Origin: Rattus norvegicus
Lineage: Eukaryota > Chordata > Mammalia > Rodentia > Muridae
DNA length: 64,000 nt
Assembly (NCBI RefSeq): GCF_036323735.1
Contig: NC_086034.1
Coordinates: 44,157,439 to 44,221,438 of the forward strand
Direction of reading: 5' to 3'
In this document: positions 49,612 to 60,357 of the stretch, piece after piece
Layout of the letters: the number at the start of each line of letters is the position of its first letter
Numbering within the stretch: position 1 is the stretch's first letter
The notes under the pieces: model-generated
What the model saw: only the letters and a program-made list of their open reading frames with translations
Told to the model about the DNA's origin: nothing
Databases searched by the model: none
Made by a program: the position numbers and the translations under genes

Positions 49612-49952
49612 AGGATTGAGAGTTCATCTTGGTGGATTTTTCCTTTGATGACTATGAAGTGTCCTTCCTTATCTTTTTTGATGACTTTTAATTGAAAATT
49701 GATTTTATTTGATATTAGAATGGCTACTCCAGCTTGCTTCTTCTGACCATTTGCTTGGAAAGTTGTTTTCCAGCCTTTCACTCTGAGGTAGTGTCTGTCT
49801 TTTTCTCTGAGGTGTGTTTCCTGTAGGCAGCAGAATGCAGGGTCCTCGTTGCGTATCCAGTTTGTTAATCTATGTCTTTTTATTGGGGAGTTGAGGCCAT
49901 TGATGTTGAGAGATATTAAGGAATAGTGATTATTGCTTCCTGTTATATTCAT
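49536..49952 (-). pseudogene. L1-E ORF2 N-terminal fragment fused to retrocopy sequence
   Basis: This open frame of 138 codons begins at the usual ORF2 region start (MNITGSNNHYSLISL) and keeps CLQETH (E43 region). After about residue 112 it leaves L1 at the junction (49611/49612) and runs 26 codons into the retrocopy before a stop. It lacks the rest of the endonuclease and the whole RT, so it cannot be enzymatically active. Whether a peptide is made is unknown. Confidence 0.85.
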
Positions 49953-50011
49953 ATTTGGATGTGAGGTTATGTTTGTGTGCTTTCATTCTCTTTGTTTTGT
50001 TGCCAAGACAA

Positions 50012-51067
50012 TTAGTTTCTTGCTTCTTCTAGGGTATAGCTTGCCTCCTTATGTTGGGCTTTACCCTTTATTATCCTTTGTAGTGCTGGATTTGTAGAAA
50101 GATATTGTGTAAATTTGGTTTTGTCATGGAATATCTTGGTTTCTCCATCTATGTTAATTGAGAGTTTTGCAGGATACAGTAACCTGGGATGGCATTTGAG
50201 TTCTCTTAGGGTCTGTATGACATCTGTCCAGGATCTTCTGGCCTTCATAGTTTCTGGCAAAAAGTCTGGTGTGATTCTGATAGGTCTGCCTTTATATGTT
50301 ACTTGACCTTTTCCCCTTACTGCTTTTAATATTCTTTCTTTATTTTGTGCGTTTGGTGTTTTGACAATTATATGAAGGGAGGTGTTTCTTTTCTGGTCCA
50401 ATCTATTTGGAGTTCTGTAGGCTTCTTGTATGCCTATGGGTATCTCTTTTTTTAGGTTAGGGAAGTTTTCTTCTATGATTTTGTTGAAGATATTTACTGG
50501 TCCTTTGAGCTGGGAGTCTTCACTCTCTTCTATACCTATTATCCTTAGGTTTGATCTTCTCATTGAGTCCTGGATTTCCTGTATGTTTTGGACCAGTAGC
50601 CTTTTCTGCTTTACATTATCTTTGAGAGTTGAGTCAATGATTTCTAAGGAATCTTCTGCTCCCGAGATTCTCTCTTCCATCTCTTGTATTCTGTTGGTGA
50701 AGCTTGTATCTACAGCTCCTTGTCTTTTCTTTTGATTTTCTATGTCCAGGGTTGTTTCCATGTGTTCTTTCTTGATTGCTTCTATTTCCATTTTTAATTC
50801 CTTCAACTGTTTGATTGTGTTGTCCTGGAATTCTTTCAGGGATTTTTGCGATTCCTCTCTGTAGGCTTCTACTTGTTCTCTAAGGGAGTTCTTTATGTCT
50901 TTCTTGAAGTCCTCCAGCATCATGATCAAATATGATTTTGAAACTAGATCTTGCTTTTCTGGTGTGTTTGGATATTCCGTGTTTGCTTTGGTGGGAGAAT
51001 TGGGCTCCAATGATGCCATGTAGTCTTGGTTTCTGTTGCTTGGGTTCCTGCGCTTGCCTCTCGCCAT
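50012..51067 (-). CDS. L1-E ORF1p, intact frame
   Basis: This is an uninterrupted 351-codon L1 ORF1, the only one in the window. ORF1p is a trimeric RNA-binding chaperone that coats L1 RNA in the cytoplasm. It begins MARGKRRNPSNRN. Residues about 50-140 are a coiled coil with one 22-residue repeat unit instead of the three in L1-C and D. The join to the RRM reads MEERISGAED, the undisturbed form. The RRM and C-terminal domain include RIIGIEE, RPIRITPDF and YPAKLSI, and the frame ends EEARN. It follows its own 5' UTR. The reading frame is intact, but nothing shows it is expressed. Confidence 0.85.
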   Translation of the reverse strand: MARGKRRNPSNRNQDYMASLEPNSPTKANTEYPNTPEKQDLVSKSYLIMMLEDFKKDIKNSLREQVEAYREESQKSLKEFQDNTIKQLKELKMEIEAIKKEHMETTLDIENQKKRQGAVDTSFTNRIQEMEERISGAEDSLEIIDSTLKDNVKQKRLLVQNIQEIQDSMRRSNLRIIGIEESEDSQLKGPVNIFNKIIEENFPNLKKEIPIGIQEAYRTPNRLDQKRNTSLHIIVKTPNAQNKERILKAVRGKGQVTYKGRPIRITPDFLPETMKARRSWTDVIQTLRELKCHPRLLYPAKLSINIDGETKIFHDKTKFTQYLSTNPALQRIIKGKAQHKEASYTLEEARN

Positions 51068-51805
51068 CAGATTATCTCTAGTGTTACTTTGTTCTGCGAT
51101 TTCTGACCGTGGCTAGACTGTCCTATATGCCTGTGTGTCAGGAGTGCTGTAGACCTGTTTTCCTGTTTTCTTTCCACCAGTTATGGGGACAGAGTGTTCT
51201 GCTTTCGGGCGTGTAGTTTTTCCTCTCTACAGGTCTTCAGCTGTTCCTGTGGGCTTGTGTCTTGAGTTCACCAGGCAGGTTTCTTGCAGGGGAAAAGTTG
51301 GTCCTACCTGTGGTTCCACGGCTCAAGTTTGCTCATGGGGTACTGCCTAAGTCCTCTCCGCGGCGGCAGCAACTGGGAAGATATGCGCCACTCTTTCTGG
51401 GAGCCTCCGTGCACCAGGGTTCCAGATGACGTTTGGTGTTTTCCTCTGGCGTCTGGATGTGCAGAGTGCAATCTCTTCTGGTTTCCCAGACGTGTCTGCC
51501 TCTCTGAAGGTTTAGCTCTCCCTCCCACGGGATTTGGGTGCAGAGAACTGTTTATCCGGTCTGTTTCCTTCAGGTTCCGGCGGTGTCTCAGGCGCAGGGG
51601 TCCTTCCGCTCCTGGGCCCTCCCCTACGGGAACCCAGAGGCCTTATACAGTTGCCTCTTGGACCAGGGATGTGGGCAGGGGTGGGCAGTGTTGGTGGTCT
51701 CCTCTGCTCTGCAGCCTCAGGAGTGTCCAGCTGATCAGGCGGTGAGGTCTCTCTCCCACGGGGTTTGGGAGCAGAGAGCTGCTGCGGGCAGGGATCTGCA
51801 GGTCT
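51068..51805 (-). promoter_or_regulatory. L1-E 5' UTR (about one promoter unit)
   Basis: Homologous to the L1-D 5' UTR through one GC-rich unit. It is more diverged from L1-D here than in the coding part, suggesting a different subfamily. It ends near 'gcagggatctgcagg'. Confidence 0.8.
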
Positions 51806-52326
51806 AAGTTGAGTATTTAAAATTATAAAATAAATTTCTCTTTCTTAGAAATTGCAAAACATGGTTTTACATTTCACCTTTATATAATTACTTCCTAGAA
51901 TTATAAGTTTGGGTTTTTTAATTCCAGCCAGTAAGAAGTGATTGTATATAATATTTACGAAAAATAATAATTAACTTTTGTAATTTACTTTTATAACTTT
52001 TCATGGGAAAACACATTAAATTTACTTGTCTACATTTCTTCTTCTTGCTATAGTTTAATCTATAAAGATAAAGTTAAGTATATTATACTTCATTTACTAT
52101 ATTTTTTAAAGATCCTTGCTTTTTAGGAGACTATTTCCCATTTCCCTCCTCTCGGTGCCCTCACTGCTAGAATGTTTATTTTTATCTTTTCTAATTGTTA
52201 AGACATAGAAATCATAAAAGATAAACTTGCAAATATATACCTTTGAAAGACCAATCTAGGGAATGTGTTGCTTTCAGTTCAAGTACTCTGCAACATTGAA
52301 GACTGTCATTAAAAGTAGAATACTTT

Positions 52327-52329
<3 letters not shown>
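51806..52329. other. Intergenic, nothing recognised
   Basis: AT-rich, no supportable feature. Confidence 0.4.
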
Positions 52330-52372
<43 letters not shown>

Positions 52373-52453
52373 CTCTCCCCACCTCTCTCTCTACTTCCTC
52401 CCTCTCTCCTTCCCTCCCTCCCCCTTCCTCCTCACCTCTTCTCTATTTATCTC

Positions 52454-52539
<86 letters not shown>

Positions 52540-52541
52540 TT
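52330..52541. repeat. Compound microsatellite (CT)n-pyrimidine-(TG)n
   Basis: A ct run (52330-52372), a mixed pyrimidine stretch, then tg repeats (52461-52540). Confidence 0.96.
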
Positions 52542-52940
52542 TCTCTTAGATACTTTGGGACAAGCATTGTTCCATGGCTACATAACCCCAGCTCATTTTA
52601 CCACTTTTTAAAATCAGAATAACAAATATAGCATGTACTTCTTAATAGAGACAAACATTTGACAGAATTTGACATCCATACATTACAACTGTTAATGAAA
52701 TAGCTATAAAAGGAACTTACCTAAATACAATAAAGACCACCTATAAACAAGTTGATCTTTTTATCATATTCAGTCGACATTCATTATCATCTTCAGTGGA
52801 TAAAGACAATGTTTTCATGTATGACATCAAAAGCAAAAATAGAATAATAGAATTGCACAGCAATGGAACCCAGAGAATGAGAAGACAACTATGAAACGGT
52901 TAAGAGATCTTACAATGTACTTATATAAGAAGGAGCTGCA
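52542..52940. other. Intergenic, possibly old L1
   Basis: 'acttacctaaatacaataaag' and 'ttgatctttttatcatatt' hint at a decayed L1 ORF2 region, but I cannot support it. Confidence 0.25.
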
Positions 52941-53222
52941 TTAGTTACTTTTCTTTTGCTCTGATAAAACTCCATGACCAAAGCCACTTAAGGAAGAAAG
53001 AGTTTATTTTGGCCAGGACTGTATAAGAAGAGTAACTGAACACAAGCCTGGGAGCCAGTCCATAAGTAATGCTGCTGTATGGTTTCTACTTCAAGCTCCT
53101 GCCTTGAGTTCTTGCCCTGACTTCCTTCAGTGATAAATTTTAACCTGGAAGTCTAAGCCAAATAAACCATTTCCTCCCTAAGCTGCTTTTGACTTGTTTT
53201 ATCATAGCAACAGAAAAACAAA
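52941..53222. mobile_element. Two inverted pieces of repeat 'X' (foldback)
   Basis: The left arm (52941-53008: 'ttagttacttttcttttgct', 'ccatgaccaaagcca') is in the orientation of the copy at 22287. The right piece (about 53060-53222: 'gctcctgccttgagttcttg', 'aataaaccatttcctccct', 'tatcatagcaacag') is in the opposite orientation. The two ends are imperfect reverse complements over about 65 bases, separated by about 150. Confidence 0.6.
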
Positions 53223-53435
53223 CTTGAACACAAGGGGAATGTGAATTGATATTCCAGTGAATTATGACTTCACATCTGCTTGAATGGTTATTCTTAGGAA
53301 GACAAGAGGTAGCAAGCATCAAGAATGTGGGAAATAAGCTAGTGGTATTACCCTTACAATACTGCTGGTGGGTGTGTAAATTGCTATAGGAAGCAATATA
53401 AACTATAAACTTTTTTTTTCTTTTTTCTTTTTTTC

Positions 53436-53490
53436 GGAGCCGGGGACCGAACCCAGGGCCTAAATCCCCACTGAGCTAAATCCCCACCCC
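53436..53490 (-). mobile_element. ID SINE 4 (antisense, internally deleted)
   Basis: The reverse complement of an ID unit, but the middle part between 'cccagggcc' and 'cactgagctaaatcccc' is replaced by taaatcc, so the word taaatcccca appears twice. The TSD ggaagcaatataaacta is exact at 53389-53405 and 53491-53507, so both ends are genuine. Confidence 0.92.
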
Positions 53491-53702
53491 GGAAGCAATA
53501 TAAACTAAAAGCTACTTCCCCAGCATAGAATTGAAAAATAAGAACCACATACAATCCAGAAATCTTTCTTTAGTGTGTTTGTATCTATCCAAGGAAATTA
53601 AGTAAATATCTCAAAAAGATATTTGCATTCTAATCTTCATTTCAACACTATTTATAATGAGGAGATAATGGCAATTCATGTTTGCAGTCATGCGTGTGTG
53701 CA

Positions 53703-53707
<5 letters not shown>

Positions 53708-53735
<28 letters not shown>
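53708..53735. repeat. (CA)n microsatellite
   Basis: Perfect ca repeats within the ancient L1 remnant. Confidence 0.95.
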
Positions 53736-53739
<4 letters not shown>

Positions 53740-54324
53740 AGAGAAATGAAGTGAGAATCAAGTGAGTAAATATTTGTTATTAGGTGAATATATATAGAAA
53801 TTGTTATACATGTAGATATATATGTATACTAAATGCTATAATGTTAACTCATAGGAAGAAAACATTATTTGAAGTAACATGGATGAACCTCAATGGTATT
53901 AAGCCAAGTGAAACAACACATAGAGAAAGACAAATATTGTGTCATATATGTGTAAGATAAATCTTATGCATATATGAAATCTAGAAGTGTCAAGTTCATA
54001 GAAAGAGAGTATAAAATGGTAGTTATCATACATGAGGTGAGGCACTGGGAAATATTCACCAAAGGGTATAAAGTTTGGTTGTGTGAGATTCATAAGCTCT
54101 GGACCTCTGGTGAACTGATGTGAACAAAATGATCAGTTAATAATATGAAGATCTACTTAGTAGATCTTAATTCTTCCCACCACCCTTCTCTGCATGTGAT
54201 AAAGTATAGTGTTTTATGTGTTAGTTAGCTTGTCTGTGGTAATAATCTGACAGCATGTAGAAATATGAAAGCATCATCATGTATACATTTAATATTTACA
54301 ATTATTTATATAGGCTTTCTCAAT

Positions 54325-54415
54325 GTACTGTGGAGCTGTACCAAACTCAGGATCCTCTCCTCTCAGCCATATGATTATGTGTTATGATTGCAGGTATAAC
54401 CACCAGGGCAAGAGG
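54325..54415 (-). mobile_element. Possible very old B1/B4-type SINE
   Basis: 'actgtggagctgtaccaaactcaggatcct' (split here as actgtggagct and aaactcaggatcct) and 'ttatgattgcaggtataaccacca' resemble the antisense B1/Alu ending. Weak. Confidence 0.3.
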
Positions 54416-56999
54416 TATATATGATTTTCAATTATGAGCTATATTGTAATAAAGATTGAGGGTATGTGATGATGCATTCATGTCTTCATCCTTAAATTGT
54501 CCTGTCAGTTCTCTCAAGCCACAGTTTGGGTTACTTTTGTTCGAGATAACTAAAACGTTTCATACTTTTTTCTATCTGGGTTCTGTTCTGCTTCCTGTAA
54601 ATGGTAAACTTGACAGGAAGAGACTCTCTGAGCAGGCAAGTTTTTGAGGGGAATACTCAATTCAATGGATTTCTCACATCTGGGGTAGGAACCCTTTTGG
54701 TGTAGCTGGGAGGAAATGCGAGATCAGTGTGGCCAGTGGCATTACACTGGGCTAAGTGCAGGCCTAGGTTTTACCTTCAGTGTTCCTGAGGATATTTTGC
54801 TGAAGTTCAACTGTAGTTGTACAGTTGCCTTCTGTACAAAAGCCTGAGTAGGTGGTTTTAATTCCAAAACCATGTAATGTTTTGATTTTGGCTACTGACT
54901 ATGATGACAGCTTTCTCTGTACTAGAACAGCTGCTTTAATAGCCAAGACTGTGGAATAGAGCTACACGAGGATTAAGTTTTGAGTAACTAGTGCCAGACC
55001 TCGGTTAGAATGACACATCAGTTGCAACAGAAACTATTTTGCATCCTGGTTCTAGGAAGAAACTGTAAAGGAGAAAACATTAGTTCTCAAGTCGGACCCC
55101 ACTGTGTGTTCTCAAATTAAATATAGATGGTGAATTGCACTTGAGTACAGTCCTCATCCCTCAGACAGCTGCGTTAGACCTGGGCTAGAGCAGCTTGGGA
55201 TGATGCAAACAGCTGTTGAAATGCTGAGCTGGAAACACATTGCAGCAAGAGTGAGCATGCTAACACTCTAGAGGTACCAGGAACCTTGGACTCCGAAGAA
55301 AAGGGAACTAAAGCAATTTTCAATATAATAGATTTTCAATATAACAGTAATGTCTTCCTTCTCTAGGAAAGGGAAATCGGTAAGTGTACTTAATCTGCCA
55401 AAACTGGCCTCTTGCTTAGTGGTTGCTCCCAGTGAAAGTCAAGCCCGCAGATCAAGGCATTTTTCAGAAGGCTTGGGTTTTCTCCTAGGAAATGTTGCAC
55501 TGAGAGTTGCTCCATGTGCCTTCCTTTAGGAAGATGTCAGAGAGAAGATTTGGCCCCAGTTCTTGCCTACACTAAGTGAGAGATACGCTGTTATGATTCT
55601 TATCAACAAACTTGCTGTGTTCTGGGAACATGGTTTCTCTTCAGATAACTGATTTTGAGTCTGAAGCTTATCTTGTTTGCTAAATTGTATGAGTGTGATC
55701 CATGACTCTGTTCCAATATGCATCCTGTGGGTAATCATGTGACGCCCTAGATTCTCTCTATAGGGCCTCAGAACAGCTTTGGAGCTCAGCAGATACAAAT
55801 TCTGAACCTCTCAGGGAACATGATTCATTCCTGTGAGGGGCTTTCCAGGCTTTGTGGCCTGAACAAACCAAGGCTTCACTAACAGATCCTCTCACATGGA
55901 AAGAAATGAATGCTTAAGCCAGATAAAACCTAGGTTTGGATGAAAGAAACTTATGGTTTCTGGGAGAGGAAGAGTTAGTTTTCTTCAGGAAAATTGTCCC
56001 TGAGAGTTGTCCTGTTTTTCCAGTAGATGGTATTACACCTGTGTACATATGGGTAACACCCAAATGAATCAGAGGGTTTTTATAGATAAAGATCCCATGC
56101 ACTGGGAAGGTATCATGCCAGGGGAATGGGGAAGGAACTGGAGGGAAGGGGTTAGGAGGTGGAGCTGACTAAAAAATAGCAGATGCTTTTCTGAAATAAG
56201 CAAGGAAAATGGATGAAAAAATAATTTTGAACCTAATTTTGATATTATGACTTTGTATAGATTATATTTTTAGAAGTAATTTCTTATTTTTGAGTAAATT
56301 TCTTTCTTAAAATGAAAATTAGGTGAGAGTTTGTATTAATACTTGAGGCCTCCTCATGTTTTTGTTTTCATTTCTTGGCACTGCAGATGACCACCTTGTC
56401 CTGGGTTATCTGGCATTGTCTGTCTTGATGCCCTACATTCTGTAATCTCCCAATCTCAGGTCAAATTAGATGAACTGTCATCCTTTCTGGAAAATGAAGC
56501 CAGATATGCTCTAGGGTAGGGTATAGTAAGAGGCATCTGTCTTTGTATTTGGGGGAAGTACTGACATTAATATGAGTTTATCAGACAATACACTTCGAAT
56601 CTACCATGAAACCCTTGGGGAAAATGTTGGTGTCTTACTAGGCACTTCTGGACTATATCCAGCAAGTGAATCAGTAGAAACCTCCAAGAAGCCAATTGCT
56701 AAGGGTGGGTGAGGATAGTCTAAGGAGGGCTTTGCTGCCAAATTCTGTTATTGTTTTACAGGAAGGACTTCTGAGCAAAGCTCTTCTAGTTTCTTCTCTG
56801 AAGTATATAATCTGTCTCAGTTTGGTTATGACCTGGGAAACTGATAGTACATATGCAGTGTTGGCTATTCACTATATTTCCTTTTGGAATCACACTTGCT
56901 AACTCAAAGAAATGCTCAGGGTTATTCAGAGTGGTCTGTTGAAGGCATTGTTTTTGCTTGATGAAAAGCTAACTTGGTGGCTCCATTACCAAAACCATT
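54416..56999. other. Long intergenic tract, nothing recognised
   Basis: About 2.6 kb that looks single-copy, with short open frames only. Confidence 0.45.
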
Positions 57000-57540
57000 T
57001 AATCAGAGCATTTTGGGTTGCAGATGCAAGTTAAAACTACTTTGAGATTCCATGTTACTCAGTCATGATGACCAAAATTGAGGGGGAAAAAGACAAAAAA
57101 GGCTGACAAGGGTACAGGAAAAAGAGAATTCTCATTCTCCATCACTGGACTTGCACATTGTTTGAGCTACTCTAGAAATTAGTGTGGCAAGTTCCTGAAA
57201 AACTAAAGGTATATCTAACATATGACCCAGTTACACCAGTCCTTTGATTTTACCTAAAGGACTTGCCAAACTATGCCAAAGGTACTTGCTTGCTATATCC
57301 ATTGTTGCTTTATTCACAGTAGCTAAGGAATGGAAACCATTTAAATGTCCATCAACTGATGGTTGGATATTGAAACATGGCACATATACACAATTGAATT
57401 ACATTGAGTTGTAATGCTAAAAAACAAAACAAAACTTGAAAGACTGAAATTTGTAGGTAAATGATTGGCACCAGAGAAGATTATATTGACTAAGGTAATC
57501 CAGTCCTTGATGGGCAAAGTGTGAAAAATGGAGAGCTATT
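57000..57540 (+). mobile_element. Old L1 ORF2 C-terminal remnant
   Basis: Matches L1 ORF2 order: 'tttgagattccatgttactc', 'acatatgacccagttaca', 'ctttattcacagtagctaag', 'aaatgtccatcaactgatgg', 'aggtaaatgattgg'. It is highly diverged. Confidence 0.75.
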
Positions 57541-57904
57541 TAACTACTTAGGGGGAAGAGAGGATAAAACAGATGGAGACTGAGGAAGAAAAGATAAATG
57601 ACACTAAGGATGCTTGAAGAAGCAATAGGGAAACATCATATATATATAAGTATATATAAATCCATAATATAAAATATATTATATAATAAATGTTGCCTTT
57701 CTAATTAAGGTTGAAGTCTACCATCTTTCACATAACCTCTGGTTTCAGTGAAAAATGGAGGGACCCCCTTTAACAGCAGGTCTTTCCCTTCTCTGACATT
57801 AACTCCCCATACTACTACTTGAAAAGTGTCACATAGCCTTGGTTAAGATTACAAATTTAATTTCCTTTCTCCCAATAAGTAATAAGCTAGCACCTGAGAT
57901 GCCT
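57541..57904. other. Intergenic or old L1 3' UTR, unclear
   Basis: AT-rich with a tatata stretch near 57640-57680; nothing firm. Confidence 0.3.
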
Positions 57905-58235
57905 GTTTTAGGTAGGATTTTACTGCTGTGAACATACACCAAGACCAAGGCAAGTCTTATAAAGGATAACATTTAATTAGGGCTTGCTTAGAGGCTCAGA
58001 GGTTCAGGCCATTATCATTAAGGTGGGAGCATGGCAACATCTAGACAGGCATGGTACATATATGGTATAGGCAGAGCTGAGAATTCTACATCTGCATCTA
58101 AGGTGGCTAGCAGAATACTGGCTTCTAGGCAGCCAGGATGAAGGTCTTAAAGCCCACACCTACAGTGATACACCTACTCCAACAGGGCCACACCTTCTAA
58201 TAGTGCCAGTCTCTGGACCTAGCATATGCAAACCA
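57905..58235 (+). mobile_element. Rodent interspersed repeat related to 'X', copy 4
   Basis: 'tactgctgtgaacatacacc', 'cttataaaggataacattta', 'gaggttcaggccattatcat', 'aaagcccacacctacagtg' and 'ccacaccttctaatagtgcc' match a very common murine repeat. The opening resembles that of the copies at 22287 and 52941; the rest differs. Confidence 0.65.
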
Positions 58236-58514
58236 TGGCTTCTTTATGCTAATGAGGTATGTTGGTACCTTAAGCCTTCACTCAATGACCTTTTCCCATG
58301 TTGGATATATTGACCCCTGTTCTCCAAACTGTATAATCCTTGAATTACTACAAAATAAAGTGATCTGTTTTTCCACAGTGGTCCAGGTGTTGTCATTACT
58401 GTACATACTCATGGTGCTTCTGAACCCTCCATTTGTTGTCTGTGCTCCATTTACCCTCAGGGAACAATATAGGCTGATGATCCATAGGCATAGGGAGGTC
58501 TACAAATATGTTTT

Positions 58515-58517
<3 letters not shown>

Positions 58518-58564
<47 letters not shown>
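58518..58564. repeat. (GT)n microsatellite
   Basis: Perfect gt repeats. Confidence 0.96.
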
Positions 58565-58566
<2 letters not shown>

Positions 58567-58569
58567 CAA

Positions 58570-59460
58570 ATGAATATTCCATTTGGAGCAATAGTGTAAC
58601 CATGCTCCCTCAAGAGCTGTAAATCATCTAGCACTAACAAAAATCTCAGTGCTAGTAAGGCAATATCTTCTTTGAGTGGATGGTCAGAGGGTTCCAAGAG
58701 AATTTGCAAACAAAATCTGCTACTGCCTGCTTGGTTGCCTCCCAGGGCTTGAAGATAAGACTCCATTGCTGAAGATACCATGTACCATATTCTTCCAACA
58801 GCAGAATTGGAGAAGTTGGACAAGAACTGATATGGAAACCTTCTCCCTGACAACCATCATTGTATCCAAAGGTGCTATGCAAGCTGTCAACTGAGAAAAA
58901 TCATTCAGTAGTTCTATTCATCTGTAAGCTATGAATCACAAAAATGACCATTATGGTAATATATTCTCAAAGGTTCAACAGTAGAACTTATGTCTTAGTG
59001 GTAACCAAAAATTGTCTCATTGGAGTTAAAGACCATTCATTAGGAAGGATATCGTGCTTGATACAGTAAATTTAGCCACTCACTACTCATGGCCATAGCT
59101 ATTGACATTAGTTACAGATGGATACCTGTTAGTTACGAGTTAGATTCCATTAGGAAAAAACCCACTATCGCCACTTCCATAACCAGTCTAACATCTAATT
59201 ACATTCTAAACACCTGTCCTTATACTCTCAGAAAAGTGTGGTTCTATCCTTCCTCAAGTAGGCCTTTTGCTTTTCAGCAAACCTAGACCATTGCAGAGAT
59301 CTACAATGGGTGAAACTTTAAAGAACAGCTGATGGTAGGTTGCTGAATTTCATACATCTACAACATAACCCCTACACCTTAGGCTCAGGGAGCATCATGG
59401 AAGAGAGGGTTGAAAGATTGTAAAAGTCAGAGAACCTGAATGACTACTGTAAATAGTATC
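58570..59460 (+). mobile_element. Old L1 3' UTR remnant (Lx-like)
   Basis: Order and phrases fit older murine L1 3' UTR: 'attgctgaagataccatgta', 'gtgcttgatacagtaaattta', 'ctactcatggccatagc', 'ctcagggagcatcatggaag', 'gaaagattgtaaaagtcag'. It probably belongs with the ORF2 remnant at 57000. Confidence 0.55.
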
Positions 59461-59589
59461 TTATATGCATGACAGGAAAACAGAAACCATAAAATCTCAA
59501 CTTCCAAGGCCCAGCCTTAGCTTGGTTGGGGTCCTGAGGGAGGGGTGTCTGGGAGTGACAAAAAGAGTGAGTTGATGTCAAATCATAGG

Positions 59590-60180
59590 TCCAAGCTGAT
59601 GGCCTGTGTTATGTTCAAAATGGTTCCCTAGACAGCTCTTTGTAGATAGCTCTTGTCTCTATAGTCTGCTTGAGATGATTTTTACTCAAGGCAGCTCTCC
59701 CTAGCTGAGATAGCTAGGTTTCTGCTTGAGACAGCTTCCTCTGGTTGAGACAGCTCTGTTAGTAAAAATTCTAAAAGCTATCTGGAAGCTCATGGTATTT
59801 TTTTTTTGACCAGAGTCAGAAAAGTTGCTATAAAATTTTTGGATTTTCTAGAAAAGTTCTAAAAGAGCTGAGTTCACTCTCCAAGCAGTTATCTCTGAGT
59901 AGCTGCTAGAAAAAAAAATCTAGAAAAGATGTGTTAGTTAAGTAATTCTTGGGATTTCTGACCAAAGTCAAAAATTCTGTTAGGAAAAATTCTAAAAGAG
60001 CTGCTTTTGCTCTCTATTTTTTTTTTTTTGGAAATCTTGTCAGAAAAATTTTTTTTTGAAAAGCTATGTTTGCTCTCCAGAGATCTCCAGACAGCTCAGT
60101 TCTCTTTAGAAAAAATTCTGCAGAGCTGCTATGATTCTCTGCTAGCTCATCTCATGCAGACCAAAAACCCAGTTTTTATT
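59590..60180. repeat. Degenerate internal repeats of unknown origin
   Basis: The motif (a)aattctaaaagagctg recurs with variations near 59770, 59850, 59985 and 60112. It is often followed by ttgctctct or ttcactctcc and preceded by gaccaaagtcaaaaa-like words. The stretch 59630-59760 repeats gagacagct-type units. The unit is roughly 130-150 bp and imperfect. I do not recognise the family; an LTR or old satellite is possible. Confidence 0.5.
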
Positions 60181-60189
60181 TACATATGA

Positions 60190-60348
60190 ATTCCATCATT
60201 TGTTCCAGTTTCCCTCTTGACCATACCACAAATCAGCATTGACTCTTAGAAAAAGGACAGCAAGTATTTTTTATTTTTTTATTTTTTTTTAATTTTTTTT
60301 TGTTTTATATCATTGCATGCCTTAGTAAACTTAGCTTTGTGGAACCTT
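60190..60348. other. T-rich spacer before L1-F
   Basis: T/A runs at 60268-60304 only. Confidence 0.4.
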
Positions 60349-60357
60349 GATCACCAC

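Larger units (their letters stand above)
49612..51805 (-). mobile_element. L1-E, 5' part (5' UTR, ORF1, start of ORF2)
   Basis: A 5' UTR of about 740 bp, an intact ORF1 and about the first 112 codons of ORF2. It is only a few percent different from L1-D in ORF2 by eye. No clear TSD was found at 51806; a weak match (gttgagtattt versus gttgattcttt at the retrocopy tail) is not convincing. It may be the same insertion as the 3' part, or a chimera with the retrocopy placed beside an older L1 end. Confidence 0.9.
53340..54130 (+). mobile_element. Ancient L1 ORF2 C-terminal/3' remnant
   Basis: Phrases fit very old mammalian L1: 'atactgctggtgggtgtgtaaattg', 'catttcaacactatttataa', 'gaagtaacatggatgaacct' and 'agccaagtgaaacaac'. 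It is broken by a truncated ID element and a CA repeat. Confidence 0.6.

Noticed and set aside
51796..51825. TSD for L1-E matching the retrocopy tail
   Set aside because: gttgagtattt against gttgattcttt has two mismatches in ten bases and T-richness explains part of it; not reliable.
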